Of a stretch of 64,000 nucleotides of DNA, positions 17,226 to 26,907 are shown piece after piece (position 1 is the stretch's first letter; each line of letters starts with the position of its first letter). Origin of the DNA: Prevotella melaninogenica ATCC 25845. Lineage in GTDB: Bacteria > Bacteroidota > Bacteroidia > Bacteroidales > Bacteroidaceae. The notes beneath the pieces were generated by a model. The model worked only from the letters and a program-made list of their open reading frames with translations, searched no databases and was not told the origin of the DNA. The stretch covers positions 1,086,501 to 1,150,500 of the forward strand of contig NC_014371.1 in NCBI RefSeq assembly GCF_000144405.1, written 5' to 3'. The translations under genes and the position numbers were made by a program.

Positions 17226-17870
17226 CTATAGGATAAACACATACCTTATCGACATATACAATTGTATGCCGATAAGATAGGTGGGAACGAGTCTTGAGCC
17301 GACCTCTAAACCGCCTACAAGAATCTTGTGCATCTTTGCAACACTGTTAATCGTACCACTTGCCACACCGTAGGTTAGTGACATAATCGTGATGATTAGC
17401 GATAGGGAAGGGATAAAACTGGATGAGAAGGAACTGGGGAATAGCTGTCCTGTCACACTCAGGAGAATTGCGTGCGGAACAGCTGTGAGAAGAATCATGA
17501 TAATCACATAGGCGATAAACTCGACTAATGCCACGCGAAGACCAGCCTTCTCACGGTAATGGAATCTGTAACGATTGTTAGATGAGTTTGTTAGGCTGCT
17601 TCTCACGTTTGATAGCATCGCACGTAATGCAGTATAAAGGCGACTGCGAATGCACGCACCTGCTGCCATCACTGCCATAATAAAGTAGATGAGCAGTGGT
17701 GAAAGTTGGTTGCTGACAAATGAGCCAAAGAACCAACGGATGCCCTCACTGCTCAGCATAGACCGCATCGGAAGCTCGGGAAAAGCTGCCGTAAGAAGCC
17801 ATGAGAGCAGTATCAGTGCTAACTGGGCTATGAGAAGCACTAAGACTATATAACCTAACTTATTCCTCAT
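17226..17870 (-). CDS. Five-helix inner-membrane protein in a two-component operon
   Basis: A 214-aa protein with hydrophobic segments at about 6-30, 57-76, 115-140, 152-175 and 195-213, and a basic cytoplasmic-type loop (RYRFHYREKAG, about 100-110). I do not recognise the family. It overlaps the end of the response-regulator gene by 11 bp, so it is translationally coupled to it and is likely a signalling partner, output target or transporter of the same system. It is the last gene of the three-gene minus-strand operon. Base use is like that of its neighbours. Confidence 0.7.
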   Translation of the reverse strand: MRNKLGYIVLVLLIAQLALILLSWLLTAAFPELPMRSMLSSEGIRWFFGSFVSNQLSPLLIYFIMAVMAAGACIRSRLYTALRAMLSNVRSSLTNSSNNRYRFHYREKAGLRVALVEFIAYVIIMILLTAVPHAILLSVTGQLFPSSFSSSFIPSLSLIITIMSLTYGVASGTINSVAKMHKILVGGLEVGSRLVPTYLIGIQLYMSIRYVFIL

Positions 17871-18585
17871 CAGCGTGGAGGTTGTCGATGTCGATAATAC
17901 GTAGTTCTAATGCACGTACAACAAGACGCGTTGCATTGACGCTCATACCATTGTTACCATCAGGGAAGAACTTTTGTACGAGTTCGTTCTGTCGTTTCTC
18001 TAAGCTCTTTACACCGAATGGCATACCACGTAGGTTGGTAATCTGTTCCTTGGTATAACCGAGTGCAAGGTGGCGTAGGAAGCGCTCATCATACTCGTCA
18101 ATCTCGTAGCTAACCATTGCTTCTTGGTGCATCAGCTGACCGCTCACGCTCATCTTGAATCTGCCTACAATCTTTTCGAGGATAGGCTGATTGAATACCA
18201 TTCGTTTGCCCGACATAACACTTGCCACGTCGCCACGTGTCAATAGTTCGCCACTCTTAAGGCAGATACCATCAGCACCAGCATCGAGGACGTCGACCCA
18301 TAGTTTTTCATTCAATATCTCACCCGTAAAGATCAGCACCTTTACATGTGGGTAAGTCTGCTTTGTTTGGCGGCAGATTTCTACTCCCACCGTTGTTGAA
18401 CCACCCAACCCAAGGTCGAGAAGCACGAGGTCGGGCAGGTTTTGTTTAATGAGTTTCCAGTAGGCAACTTCGCTTTCTGCTGTTCCAATAATCTCGGCTT
18501 CAGGTATTTCGTTTCGGAAGATACCCTCCGTTCCTTTTAACTCCAAGGGTACGTCTTCAACGATGATGACTCTAAAATTCTCCAT
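17860..18585 (-). CDS. Response regulator with an atypical HTH output region
   Basis: A 241-aa protein. The N-terminal receiver domain (1-125) has the acidic pair ED (10-11), the phosphorylation site LLDLGLG (D57) and the conserved lysine at GICLKSGE. The C-terminal region (about 150-235) contains YDERFLRHLALGYTKEQITNL and SVNATRLVVRALEL, a LuxR/GerE-like or sigma-like helix-turn-helix pattern, but degenerate. It resembles the DUF5932-type regulators paired with DUF5113 sensors in Prevotella, as I recall. It lies 26 bp after the large sensor gene and should receive phosphate from it. Confidence 0.83.
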   Translation of the reverse strand: MENFRVIIVEDVPLELKGTEGIFRNEIPEAEIIGTAESEVAYWKLIKQNLPDLVLLDLGLGGSTTVGVEICRQTKQTYPHVKVLIFTGEILNEKLWVDVLDAGADGICLKSGELLTRGDVASVMSGKRMVFNQPILEKIVGRFKMSVSGQLMHQEAMVSYEIDEYDERFLRHLALGYTKEQITNLRGMPFGVKSLEKRQNELVQKFFPDGNNGMSVNATRLVVRALELRIIDIDNLHADEE

Positions 18586-18611
18586 AGGTATATTTTGTTT
18601 TGTTATGTTTC

Positions 18612-21600
18612 TTAATTTGCTTTTGCCAAAACCACATCTATTCTCACGCCATTTGGTGTCGCATTCGCTGAGATACCGCAGCCACGCTTATTAGTCGATT
18701 CACCATTGTCGCGGGCTATCTGTCGGCAGATAAAGAACATCAAACGGTCGGCAGAAGGCTGGAAAAGGTCGCGACAAACGTCATCAGAGAGTGTCAGTGT
18801 CGACATGATAACGTGTAGGGTGACGTAACCAGGTTGATGCTCTTCGGCTGTGACCGTCAGTGGTTGGTTGTTATTGATAAGATATAGTATATCAAATAAA
18901 TAAGCAAGGAAGACAGGGTCGCCACTGATGAGTGGTGACTCGAAGGTTGTTGTCAGCTTCGATGGACTCACCAATGTCGTAATATCCACTGGGCGCGACA
19001 CGAGTTTCACGGATTCTACTTGGCTCATTGCCTGCTGACTAAGAATCTGATAGAGTTCTTTATAGTAGATTGCCAACTCGTCAATCGCCTCAAGTTGACC
19101 ATCAGGTTCGTCTACAAGCTGGCGAATACGTGAAGGATAGTACATCGTTTCATGCTTGAGTGTTGAGAGACAGTTATCAAGAATGCTGTTACTAATGTGC
19201 AAACGCTCGTTCTCGTATTCCACACAACGCACCTCATCTTCGAGCATTTCTATGTCTGATTGGCTCTTTTGATTCTCCTCCACAGAGGCAATTAGTGCCT
19301 CCTTAATCTGGTTGACGATAGCAAGTAATCGTTCTGGGAATCTGTCGCTTACACCTTTCTCAACCTCTCTAAGCTTGTTTTCTTCGCTCACATCACTGAG
19401 AAGGATCGTGTTTATCTGCTTCACACGCTCCAAACAGAACTGATAAGAGAGACGATGACGATAATACATCACGTAATAAACAGGGAAGATTGAAAGCAGG
19501 AAAAGTACAAGAAGGGCAACAGCCACATTCTTATTCGTCTCCGACTTCATCATCATGCGACAGTATTCGCCCAATGAGTTGTCGGCATAACGCTCCTTAA
19601 AGAGGTGGGTATAAACAGAGTTATTGTATTTATAAACCTCCCATTCGTGCAGTGCCAATGCTGCCACAGCACTCTCATTACGTATGTCGAGGATGATACC
19701 ATAGTTCATCGGCAGGCTATCATGATACCACTTAATCTCTGCAGGAACGATAGAAAGGCTTCCAAGTCGCTTCATCAACTCCTTTCCTTTAGGGCGAAGT
19801 TGGAGATAATGGAGATTCAGATAGTAACGACATGTGTCTGCATAAGCCAATGTCTTACTATAGGAACCATTGATATTTGAGAAGTAAGCCGAGTCTGCAT
19901 AGATGCCAGCAAGGGTGTTATAGTCCTTCTTTGCAAGGGCAGTAGCCTTGTCGCTGGCTCTTGTAGGACGTGCCTGAGCCGTCAGGAGGGAGGCTGTAGC
20001 GAGGACAAATGCCAACAAGACACGGCTGATACCCTTTGGCAAGCGGAAGAAGAAACGACTTCCCTTGTCCTTCTCGCTCTCTACACCCATCTCACAAACA
20101 GAGAATATTTGACTAATCTTCTTGTATTTATTGATGATACCATTACAATTCATCAATCCAAAACCATGCGAAGCACTGTCTTTCTGGTCATGGATTGGCT
20201 TGTGATCGAAGATGTGTTGTTGTTCTTCTTCAGTGAGTCCGCAGCCCGTATCGGCAACAGATATCTCAACATAGTCAGGCTCTTCAATGGATGAAATGGT
20301 CACCTTTCCGCCTTTTTCAGTAAACTTACGAGCATTATCAGCCAATGTATTCACCATGAAAAGCGTCAGAACGCGGTCAGCTTTGACGACAGCTTTCGTG
20401 TCTTCTACACGTAGGTCGATACCCTTCATATGGAAGCCCATGCGTCCTTTCTTCACAATATCGAACACCTGTTGTATAGGGAAACTCTCAATATGCAGCG
20501 ACAGTTTACCTTGTCTAAGCTGAATCCACTCCGTGAGAACAGCGTTTAGTTCGTTAATCTTATCGGTCAACTCACGGATATAAGTATAACGTTCTGCCTG
20601 CACAGCATCGCTTTCGCCACCCTTCTTGAGCTTCTCAATCTCATGTAACATACGGTCGATGAGTGGGATAACACCATTGACAAGCGAAATCTTAGCCCGT
20701 TGTTCAAGGTGTTTACGCTTATTATCCGTAAGATGTAACTTATTGATAACAAGTTGTTCAGACACCTCTTCATACTTATCAGCCAGTTCTGCCATGTGCT
20801 TTTCATTGTTATGACGCCACTGTTCAAGCGGAAGAAGGAGGTCGTCTAACGAACCCTGTGTGTCTTTTCTTCGACGAAGATAATGGAAGAGGACCAGTGA
20901 AGCCAACACGAAGAAGATAGAGAGTGCCACAGCAATGATAATAAGATTCAGCTGTTTTGAGGTACGCTCTAATTGTTCAGCACGTGATGTAAGGTATCTG
21001 TCTTGTCGGGTTTCGTCCTGAAGATCAAGGTAGATGTTACGGTTATAATCACTCTGTTGCTTATTATTTATAGCCGAATACGTAACACTCAACTGTTCGC
21101 GGATAGACGCAACGAGGTCGGGTGCCTGCTTGATAGCTGGGTTATCGTGCAAAGCCTTGTTCAGACAGATGATAGCTGAGCGGTAATCCTTTATCTTCCA
21201 ATAGCATGAAGCCAAGGTTCGATAGCAACCTGCCGTCTGATAAACATCTCCATAACGTTGGAAGATATGCAGTGATCGCTGTGCTAAGTTGCCTGCAAGG
21301 AGTTGCTCAGGCATGTTATCAAGGTTGATATATTGGAACGAAGGTAGGTTATCATGCATCAGTGTTGCTCGACTCTTATCGTTCAGAATCAACTCACTGA
21401 TCGCCTGCAAGGAGTTTGCCTCCCAATAAGGGAAGTTGTGCTGGCGTGCAAGCATATAACAACGTATGAGATACTCAAACTCTTTCTGCTCTATGGCTTT
21501 CTGCGAATTGGTATTGATAATACCACCCGACCCGATGTTATAGTAATAAGCCAAGAGCTGAGCCATGTCGGTTTGTATCTCTCCATCGGGATTAATCTGG

Positions 21601-22151
21601 CTGATTGCCTTGATAGAAGGCTGCTCCAAACCTACGTAATAGTAGTATGTCGAAGTGACAATGGCAAACTCTGAGCGCGCATAAACCATGCGACGACGTT
21701 GCCGAGGAGAGAGTAGTTTCTCATCTTCTTCAATACGATGAATTCGTTTCTGTGCTTTTTCATAGTAGTCGTAGAACTCCTTATTGAGCGACTCTCGTTG
21801 ACATAGACGCATAAACTGAATGTCAGCCACCAAGAGTTCCACTTGGTTATCAGTGATTTTGAGGACAGAATCGAGTTTAGCATAGGCTTCTGTAAAGCGC
21901 ATCTTCATCAAGTCAACGAAAGCAAGATTGTTTAATGCCTCCGCCTTTCCTGCGTCATAGCTTCCTGCCAGACCGTAGGCTTTATCCGCATAGATTCTCA
22001 CGGAGTCGAGATTACGATAGTGCAAGGCATATGCCTTGTCGTTTAACTCGTCAACTTCTTGTACGTGTGGAACATTACAGGCAGCAAGCATCAGAAGGAG
22101 TAGACAAGCTACCCACCCCGTAATTATGCTGTATGTCTTTGTCCTTTTCAT
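18612..22151 (-). CDS. Double sensor histidine kinase-like protein (DUF5112/DUF5113 type), apparently a fusion
   Basis: A 1179-aa protein with two consecutive sensor modules. Module 1: signal/lipobox-like start (LLLMLAACNV), a TPR-like helical periplasmic region (about 35-385), a transmembrane helix (about 403-427), a coiled coil, then an intact HATPase with N box DNARKF (about 605), DTGCGL (about 638) and HGFGLM, ending FFFRLPKG. Module 2 starts with a signal-peptide-like helix (ISRVLLAFVLATASLLTAQA, about 710-730), a periplasmic segment, a transmembrane helix (about 873-895), a coiled coil and LKHETMYYPSRI (about 1000), a DHp-like phosphoacceptor. Its terminal ATPase-like region lacks clear N and G boxes. 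So the ATPase and the candidate phospho-His lie in different halves. The ligand is unknown. Confidence 0.8.
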   Translation of the reverse strand: MKRTKTYSIITGWVACLLLLMLAACNVPHVQEVDELNDKAYALHYRNLDSVRIYADKAYGLAGSYDAGKAEALNNLAFVDLMKMRFTEAYAKLDSVLKITDNQVELLVADIQFMRLCQRESLNKEFYDYYEKAQKRIHRIEEDEKLLSPRQRRRMVYARSEFAIVTSTYYYYVGLEQPSIKAISQINPDGEIQTDMAQLLAYYYNIGSGGIINTNSQKAIEQKEFEYLIRCYMLARQHNFPYWEANSLQAISELILNDKSRATLMHDNLPSFQYINLDNMPEQLLAGNLAQRSLHIFQRYGDVYQTAGCYRTLASCYWKIKDYRSAIICLNKALHDNPAIKQAPDLVASIREQLSVTYSAINNKQQSDYNRNIYLDLQDETRQDRYLTSRAEQLERTSKQLNLIIIAVALSIFFVLASLVLFHYLRRRKDTQGSLDDLLLPLEQWRHNNEKHMAELADKYEEVSEQLVINKLHLTDNKRKHLEQRAKISLVNGVIPLIDRMLHEIEKLKKGGESDAVQAERYTYIRELTDKINELNAVLTEWIQLRQGKLSLHIESFPIQQVFDIVKKGRMGFHMKGIDLRVEDTKAVVKADRVLTLFMVNTLADNARKFTEKGGKVTISSIEEPDYVEISVADTGCGLTEEEQQHIFDHKPIHDQKDSASHGFGLMNCNGIINKYKKISQIFSVCEMGVESEKDKGSRFFFRLPKGISRVLLAFVLATASLLTAQARPTRASDKATALAKKDYNTLAGIYADSAYFSNINGSYSKTLAYADTCRYYLNLHYLQLRPKGKELMKRLGSLSIVPAEIKWYHDSLPMNYGIILDIRNESAVAALALHEWEVYKYNNSVYTHLFKERYADNSLGEYCRMMMKSETNKNVAVALLVLFLLSIFPVYYVMYYRHRLSYQFCLERVKQINTILLSDVSEENKLREVEKGVSDRFPERLLAIVNQIKEALIASVEENQKSQSDIEMLEDEVRCVEYENERLHISNSILDNCLSTLKHETMYYPSRIRQLVDEPDGQLEAIDELAIYYKELYQILSQQAMSQVESVKLVSRPVDITTLVSPSKLTTTFESPLISGDPVFLAYLFDILYLINNNQPLTVTAEEHQPGYVTLHVIMSTLTLSDDVCRDLFQPSADRLMFFICRQIARDNGESTNKRGCGISANATPNGVRIDVVLAKAN

Positions 22152-22195
22152 CTGTTTTATGTAGACTTAACTACGACTCCTCTATAAATCAAAGG

Positions 22196-22203
22196 CAAAT
22201 ATA
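22196..22203 (-). promoter_or_regulatory. -7 promoter element of the sensor operon
   Basis: On the minus strand this reads TATATTTG (TAnnTTTG, the Bacteroidota -7 box), about 45 bp upstream of the sensor start codon. A -33 TTG at the right spacing is not clear. Confidence 0.5.
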
Positions 22204-22214
22204 CAAAACTTTTT

Positions 22215-22460
22215 TTAATAATTCCATAATTCATAATTCATAATTCATAATTATGATTACTACTATAATTTATAATTCATAATTCAAAATTCAGAATTCA
22301 TAATTATGATTACCATTGTTGGAAAAATGTTCAACTGGAAAAATGAAGGGTTAAAGCACAAATCAAAAAGTTCAATGTTCAATGTTCAAAGTTCAAAGGA
22401 TAAAAAGTTCAAAGGATAAAAAGTTCAATGTTCAAAGTTCAAAGTTCAAAGGATAAAAAT
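22215..22460. repeat. AT-rich short tandem repeats
   Basis: 22220-22315 is built of AATTCATA/AATTATGA-type units. 22360-22457 is built of TTCAAAGT/TTCAATGT-type units with 'ggataaaa' inserts. Similar arrays recur at 42900-42945, 49380-49430 and 49815-49918. No reading frame is preserved. They lie in the divergent gap between the sensor operon and the TonB locus (22152-22994). Confidence 0.8.
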
Positions 22461-22587
22461 TCGTAGTCGGTGTTTGAATTTTCTTTACATTATTGTTAAA
22501 GAAATGGTAGGGAAAAGGGTTAAGAACGAGTGATTTTAGTGCCTCTATAAGTCTTTTGTTTTCAAGCAGTTGCAAAGGCGAGTTTCG

Positions 22588-22686
22588 AAAGGTGCCTAAT
22601 TGGACTTCAAAAGGGCGTTAGTAAGGGGCTTAAAGGGCACCTTTTGCAAGTCAAAAGGGCGTTAATTCGAAGGGTAAAGAGCATGT
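22588..22686 (+). repeat. Family A dispersed repeat, copy 3 (plus orientation)
   Basis: The closest match to copy 1 in order and sequence. It sits between two divergent promoters, so it cannot simply be a transcript terminator here. Confidence 0.85.
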
Positions 22687-22799
22687 ATAAAAAACGAGGC
22701 GTGACTTTATTCTTACAAAATGGATTGTTAGGACGAAAGAGGAGAACGTGTTTCACCTACCAAGAAATGGGTATTATGCAAATTCACTAAAAGTAAGTA

Positions 22800-22830
22800 T
22801 TGTGCGATGTATATATTTTTTCTACTTTTG
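22800..22830 (+). promoter_or_regulatory. Promoter of the TonB receptor locus
   Basis: A -33 TTG (22800-22802), a 20-nt spacer and a -7 TACTTTTG (22823-22830) fit the Bacteroidota consensus TTTG-N19/20-TAnnTTTG. Transcription is predicted to start near 22837, leaving a ~158-nt leader. Confidence 0.7.
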
Positions 22831-22836
22831 CAGTCG

Positions 22837-22994
22837 TAAATCGTAACAAATGAAAATACAAGGCTGACTTCATTTGCAGACACCTGCGACTTGATCTGAA
22901 GCCTGAGTAAACCCTTATAGATTCGTTTCCTCCGCTGTGAAGGTTGGGGGGAATTGTGTCTTTTAATTAAAAACCATTTGTAATCTAAGTATAT
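22837..22994 (+). promoter_or_regulatory. Structured 5' leader of the TonB receptor gene, possible attenuator or riboswitch
   Basis: The leader can form an outer pairing AGGCT/AGCCT (around 22881/22906), an inner GCAG-ACAC-CTGC hairpin, an AAATGAA/TTCATTT pairing that competes with it, and a late hairpin TTCCTCC/GGGGGAA (22927-22933 with 22947-22953) followed by a T-rich tract (22954-22964), which looks like an intrinsic terminator. It matches no riboswitch class I can recall. Competing stems before a terminator suggest control of read-through into the receptor gene. This is judged by eye only. Confidence 0.45.
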
Positions 22995-25418
22995 ATGAAC
23001 AAATTAAAAATGAACTATGAAAGGCGTGTCAGATACTACCTGTCCGCCACTCTCTTAAGTTCTTTGTTCTTATTCCCACCCACCTACGTCCATGCTACGG
23101 CTGTACATGGGCAGGAGACAGTGGAGGATGAGGATAAAGATGTCAAAACATCTGTAACCGTTCGGGTTATTTCCGAACTGTCACAAGAGCCGCTCATCGG
23201 TGCTGTCGTACGTTGCGAAGGTGTTTCAAATCCCTCGGTGACAGACATCGACGGTAGGTGTACGATTAAACTCAAGCGTGCTGCCGACCGCTTGAAACTG
23301 ACGGTTACCTACGTAGGTTATAAGACCGTGACACGTGTTGTTAGCGTTCCCGACAGCCACATGATAACCTTACAGCTGAAAGATGATTCTAAGCAATTAG
23401 ATAATGTCACTGTCACGGCACAGAAACGACACACGACCGTCTTACAGCAATCCTCCGCTATCAGTCAGGAAGCATTGGAAAAAGGTGGTGCTACATCCTT
23501 GGCAAAACTCCTTGAAACCATCCCTGGCGTTAGTTCTATCAGTACTGGAAACACAATTGCAAAGCCTGTTATTCAAGGTATGCACAGTAGTCGTATTCTC
23601 TTGATGAACAATGGAGTACGATTAGAAAGCCAGAGTTGGGGTGCCGACCACGCACCAGAACTCGACTATACAGGTTCGAGCATGGTAGAAGTGGTGAAAG
23701 GTGCCGAGTGTATTCGCTATGGCTTCGGTGCAATGGGTGGTGTGGTACTCTTGAATGATGCGCCCCTACCCTACGAAAACAAGAAGATTAAGGTGAATGG
23801 AAACGTCAACATGGGTTACGATACCAATGCACGTGGCTTCAGTGGATCGGGTACTATCGAGACGGGTTATAAGCAGTTTGGTCTGCGCCTACACGGAATG
23901 TACACCAAAGGAGGCGACTATCATACAGCCGACTACGTACTGAACAATACGGGATATAACACCATCAGCTTTTCAGCCTTAGCCGGTTGGCAAGGAAAGA
24001 AGCTCACGGCAACCCTCTTCTCAAGTATCTACTATCAGCGAAGCGGAATCTATTACGCCAGTAAGATATCCGACCTATCACAGTTGATCAAGCGATTTGA
24101 ATACGGACGTCCTGATCCAGAGACCGTTAAACCCTTCTCATACGAAATCAAACCGCCGTTCCAGCAGTCGCAACACGTGACGTTGAAGGGTGAACTGAAA
24201 TGGGAACTTAATCCCAACCATCACCTCAATTTTACGCTATCCTTCCAAGAGAATCTCCGTCAAGAGTTCGAAAACCGAAAGAAGACACAATGGAGTTGGA
24301 TTCCAGTGCAGGACTTGATGCTGAAAACCTATAAGTTCGACGTACTTTGGCAAGCGAAATGGAAACTATGGAAGATGACAACTGACGCTGGTCTTTCAAA
24401 CACTTACCAAACGAACTTCAACTATCCGGGTACGAAACAGCCAGCTTTCGTTCCTAACTTTGCAGCCCTTTCGATGGGTGGTTATTTCCTTCATAAGGCA
24501 GAGTTTGGCAGGTTGCAGTGCGCACTCGGTATGCGTTACGACTTCCGTGTGTTGTCGGTTAATGGCTATAGCAGCCTCAGCAACTATACCTACTACGACG
24601 ACTTCAAACTCTATAGTAACTTCACCATGAGTCTTGCCACCCACTATCAGTTCAGTGACAAGTGGGATGCACGTGCGAATATCGGTTGGTCATGGCGTCC
24701 ACCAGATATCAACGAGCTCTATGCCATTGGCTTGCAAGACGGTTCCTATTGGGTAGTAGGCAACAAGAATCTTGCCAGCGAACGTGGTTATAAACTCGTG
24801 TTAGGTACGAAGTATAGGAACACATGGTTCTCTGTAGAGCCAAGTGTCTTCTTCCAGCGTATCAATAGCTATATCTACGACCACATCGGAACAGGTAAGG
24901 ACCGCTTCCACAACCATCCAAGTGGTAAGTATCCGAAGTTTATCTACGACCAAGACGACGTGAAACTCTATGGTGGTGATATCGAAGCAACCGTGAAGCC
25001 ACTGCAAGGACTGACCTTTGTCGGAAAGGGAGAATGGATGTTTGCACGCAACCTGACCCATAACGACTGGCTACCTTTCATGCCATCAGACCGTTACGGA
25101 CTATCAGCTACCTACGACCTACCACTGACGAAGAATCATAAGTATCGTTCGTCGCTGTCGCTCTCAGGTATCTACGTGACCAAGCAGACCCGCTTTGATC
25201 CCGATAAAGACCTCGTACCCGACTCGCCTCCAGCCTATTTCCTACTGAATGGTACGGCTGAGTTCCGCATCGCGTTACCACAGAATAGAGAGTTGAAGTT
25301 TATGATTGTCGGTGATAACATCCTCAACGCACTCTATAAGGAGTACACCGACCGCTTCAGATACTACGCCCATGAGCGCGGATCAAACTTCTCTTTACGC
25401 ACATTGTTTAAGTTCTAA
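22995..25418 (+). CDS. TonB-dependent outer-membrane receptor
   Basis: An 807-aa receptor. It has a signal peptide (about 1-35, ending TYVHA), a CarboxypepD_reg-like β-sandwich (about 50-130: SVTVRVISELSQEPLIGAVV ... VTYVGYKTV), and a plug domain (about 140-250: ISQEALEKGGATSLAKLLETIPGVSS, PVIQGMHSSRILLMNNGVR, VVKGAECIRYGFGAMGGVV). The β-barrel runs to the C-terminus, ending LRTLFKF with the terminal Phe expected of outer-membrane proteins. It is not a SusC-type receptor: it is shorter, and no SusD follows. Three lipoprotein genes follow within 16-132 bp. The substrate is unknown; plug and barrel style resemble siderophore, haem or metal receptors more than glycan ones. Expression is probably set by the structured leader. 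Confidence 0.92.
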   Translation: MNKLKMNYERRVRYYLSATLLSSLFLFPPTYVHATAVHGQETVEDEDKDVKTSVTVRVISELSQEPLIGAVVRCEGVSNPSVTDIDGRCTIKLKRAADRLKLTVTYVGYKTVTRVVSVPDSHMITLQLKDDSKQLDNVTVTAQKRHTTVLQQSSAISQEALEKGGATSLAKLLETIPGVSSISTGNTIAKPVIQGMHSSRILLMNNGVRLESQSWGADHAPELDYTGSSMVEVVKGAECIRYGFGAMGGVVLLNDAPLPYENKKIKVNGNVNMGYDTNARGFSGSGTIETGYKQFGLRLHGMYTKGGDYHTADYVLNNTGYNTISFSALAGWQGKKLTATLFSSIYYQRSGIYYASKISDLSQLIKRFEYGRPDPETVKPFSYEIKPPFQQSQHVTLKGELKWELNPNHHLNFTLSFQENLRQEFENRKKTQWSWIPVQDLMLKTYKFDVLWQAKWKLWKMTTDAGLSNTYQTNFNYPGTKQPAFVPNFAALSMGGYFLHKAEFGRLQCALGMRYDFRVLSVNGYSSLSNYTYYDDFKLYSNFTMSLATHYQFSDKWDARANIGWSWRPPDINELYAIGLQDGSYWVVGNKNLASERGYKLVLGTKYRNTWFSVEPSVFFQRINSYIYDHIGTGKDRFHNHPSGKYPKFIYDQDDVKLYGGDIEATVKPLQGLTFVGKGEWMFARNLTHNDWLPFMPSDRYGLSATYDLPLTKNHKYRSSLSLSGIYVTKQTRFDPDKDLVPDSPPAYFLLNGTAEFRIALPQNRELKFMIVGDNILNALYKEYTDRFRYYAHERGSNFSLRTLFKF

Positions 25419-25434
25419 TTAGCTGAAAAAGAAT

Positions 25435-26892
25435 ATGAAACTATATAAAGACATACGCCTCATACTTGCCACGGCAGCAGTGGGACTTCTCTTCGGAAGT
25501 TGCTCTAACGACCAAGTTGACGATTTCTTCAAGAAGATTATACAAGCTCCTCCTTCCTCTATTGAGCGAGATGTGAAGGGACATGAGCAGATTTATGCGG
25601 TTCATGCCATCTTGAGAATGGGCTATAAGGGAGGAATGATAGGTGTTGGACCAGACGGAAACGACTCTATTCAAGCCTATAACACCTATCATCTCGTCAG
25701 TGGCTCGACCTCTATCCCAGTCATGCAGGAGATTGATATTGCCAAAGATGACGACGGACAGATGACGATTACGACAGAGCGCGACTGCTTTGACGTGATT
25801 GCTTCAGACGATATCTACTATGGATTGGAGCTGAAGTACTACGATCAAAACGGTATGCTCATCAACCATCAGTTCTCTGGTTATCCCTTCATGAAGGATA
25901 AAGACGGTTATAACGTTCCTGATGAAGACAACGCAACACTCCTTGTTCACCAGCACTTCTTCGGTATTGGTAACGCATCTTTGAATAAAGCAGTGGCAGA
26001 TAGTAGCTCTGCAGGGCACGGACAGGAGGTGCGTGGATTGCAAATGGCATACCCACGTTCGTTGGCTTCACTACCTACTTATTATGACCGATACACCTTC
26101 AAGGAGAAAGGTGGAGCAATGGAAGCTGCCACAAAGTTCTCAACTTCTAACATCTATGTCCCTGATGGCTACACGTTGGGACAGAATTTAGTGCCGTTCG
26201 ATAGTGAGTTGGCATGGAAGTCGATTGAGGTATCGGGAAAGCCAGAGGCTTTGCAGCCTTATAACTTCGGTGGAAAGACCTATCATCTCTACAAAACTAT
26301 TGATCCAATGGAACTAAATAAGATTACTCCAGAGGTCTTTACCTACGAGTATCGTGACACGGATCCAGTGGAAGAAGAACTCGGAAAACTTTTTACAGAA
26401 GCCTATAACGATGACTTCACCGACCCAGACACAGAGGCACCACGCCAGCGTTATGGTCATACTGTGGGCTTACTGCATCAGAAACGCAGCTTAGACGTCG
26501 GCTCAGACATGGACCGATTGGGCTTTAAGGGTATCATGCAGTTCCACAAATCAGACATTGCTTTCCAGCTACAGGTGCGCATCTGCCACATTCTTAACAA
26601 AGGACAGCAGCACGTGGGAGAGTCGGAAAAGCCTGCGAAGTACTGCAATACGAACAATAGCGAGCATAGCTTCCTATGGGATTTCAACCAGTTACAACCG
26701 GGTTGGGATAGCTTTGATATCGACTATCCGCTGTCTGTTCGTGTGATAGCCAATACCAAGGACGGTGAAGACAAGTGTTTTGAGGATGTTAAGCGATTCT
26801 ATCCTGCTGCCAACAAGGCACAGCTCTGGCGTATGCTGACACAGCCACAAGACTTCTTCACACAGTACAGACATAACGTAGTATTGATGTAA
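25435..26892 (+). CDS. Surface lipoprotein paired with the TonB receptor, unknown ligand
   Basis: A 485-aa protein with a lipoprotein signal (LLFGSC, Cys23). The body shows segments shared with the next gene: ITPEVFTYEYRDTD (about 300) corresponds to LTPKIFEYTYRDTW, and DRLGFKGIMQFHKSDIAFQLQV to DRVGLKGHFNFDIDADENDA. The two are therefore paralogues. His-containing stretches (LLVHQHFFGIGN, SSAGHGQEV) are present. It lies 16 bp after the receptor stop. The likely role is capturing the receptor's ligand at the cell surface, by analogy with other receptor/lipoprotein pairs. I do not recognise a named domain. Confidence 0.75.
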   Translation: MKLYKDIRLILATAAVGLLFGSCSNDQVDDFFKKIIQAPPSSIERDVKGHEQIYAVHAILRMGYKGGMIGVGPDGNDSIQAYNTYHLVSGSTSIPVMQEIDIAKDDDGQMTITTERDCFDVIASDDIYYGLELKYYDQNGMLINHQFSGYPFMKDKDGYNVPDEDNATLLVHQHFFGIGNASLNKAVADSSSAGHGQEVRGLQMAYPRSLASLPTYYDRYTFKEKGGAMEAATKFSTSNIYVPDGYTLGQNLVPFDSELAWKSIEVSGKPEALQPYNFGGKTYHLYKTIDPMELNKITPEVFTYEYRDTDPVEEELGKLFTEAYNDDFTDPDTEAPRQRYGHTVGLLHQKRSLDVGSDMDRLGFKGIMQFHKSDIAFQLQVRICHILNKGQQHVGESEKPAKYCNTNNSEHSFLWDFNQLQPGWDSFDIDYPLSVRVIANTKDGEDKCFEDVKRFYPAANKAQLWRMLTQPQDFFTQYRHNVVLM

Positions 26893-26907
26893 AAACGAAT
26901 TGGGAAG

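Noticed and set aside
17226-17870. AbgT or other named transporter
   Set aside because: Helix number and length do not fit, and no diagnostic motif is visible.
22860-22960. Cobalamin riboswitch before the TonB receptor
   Set aside because: The expected conserved boxes could not be found; only a generic structured leader is supported.
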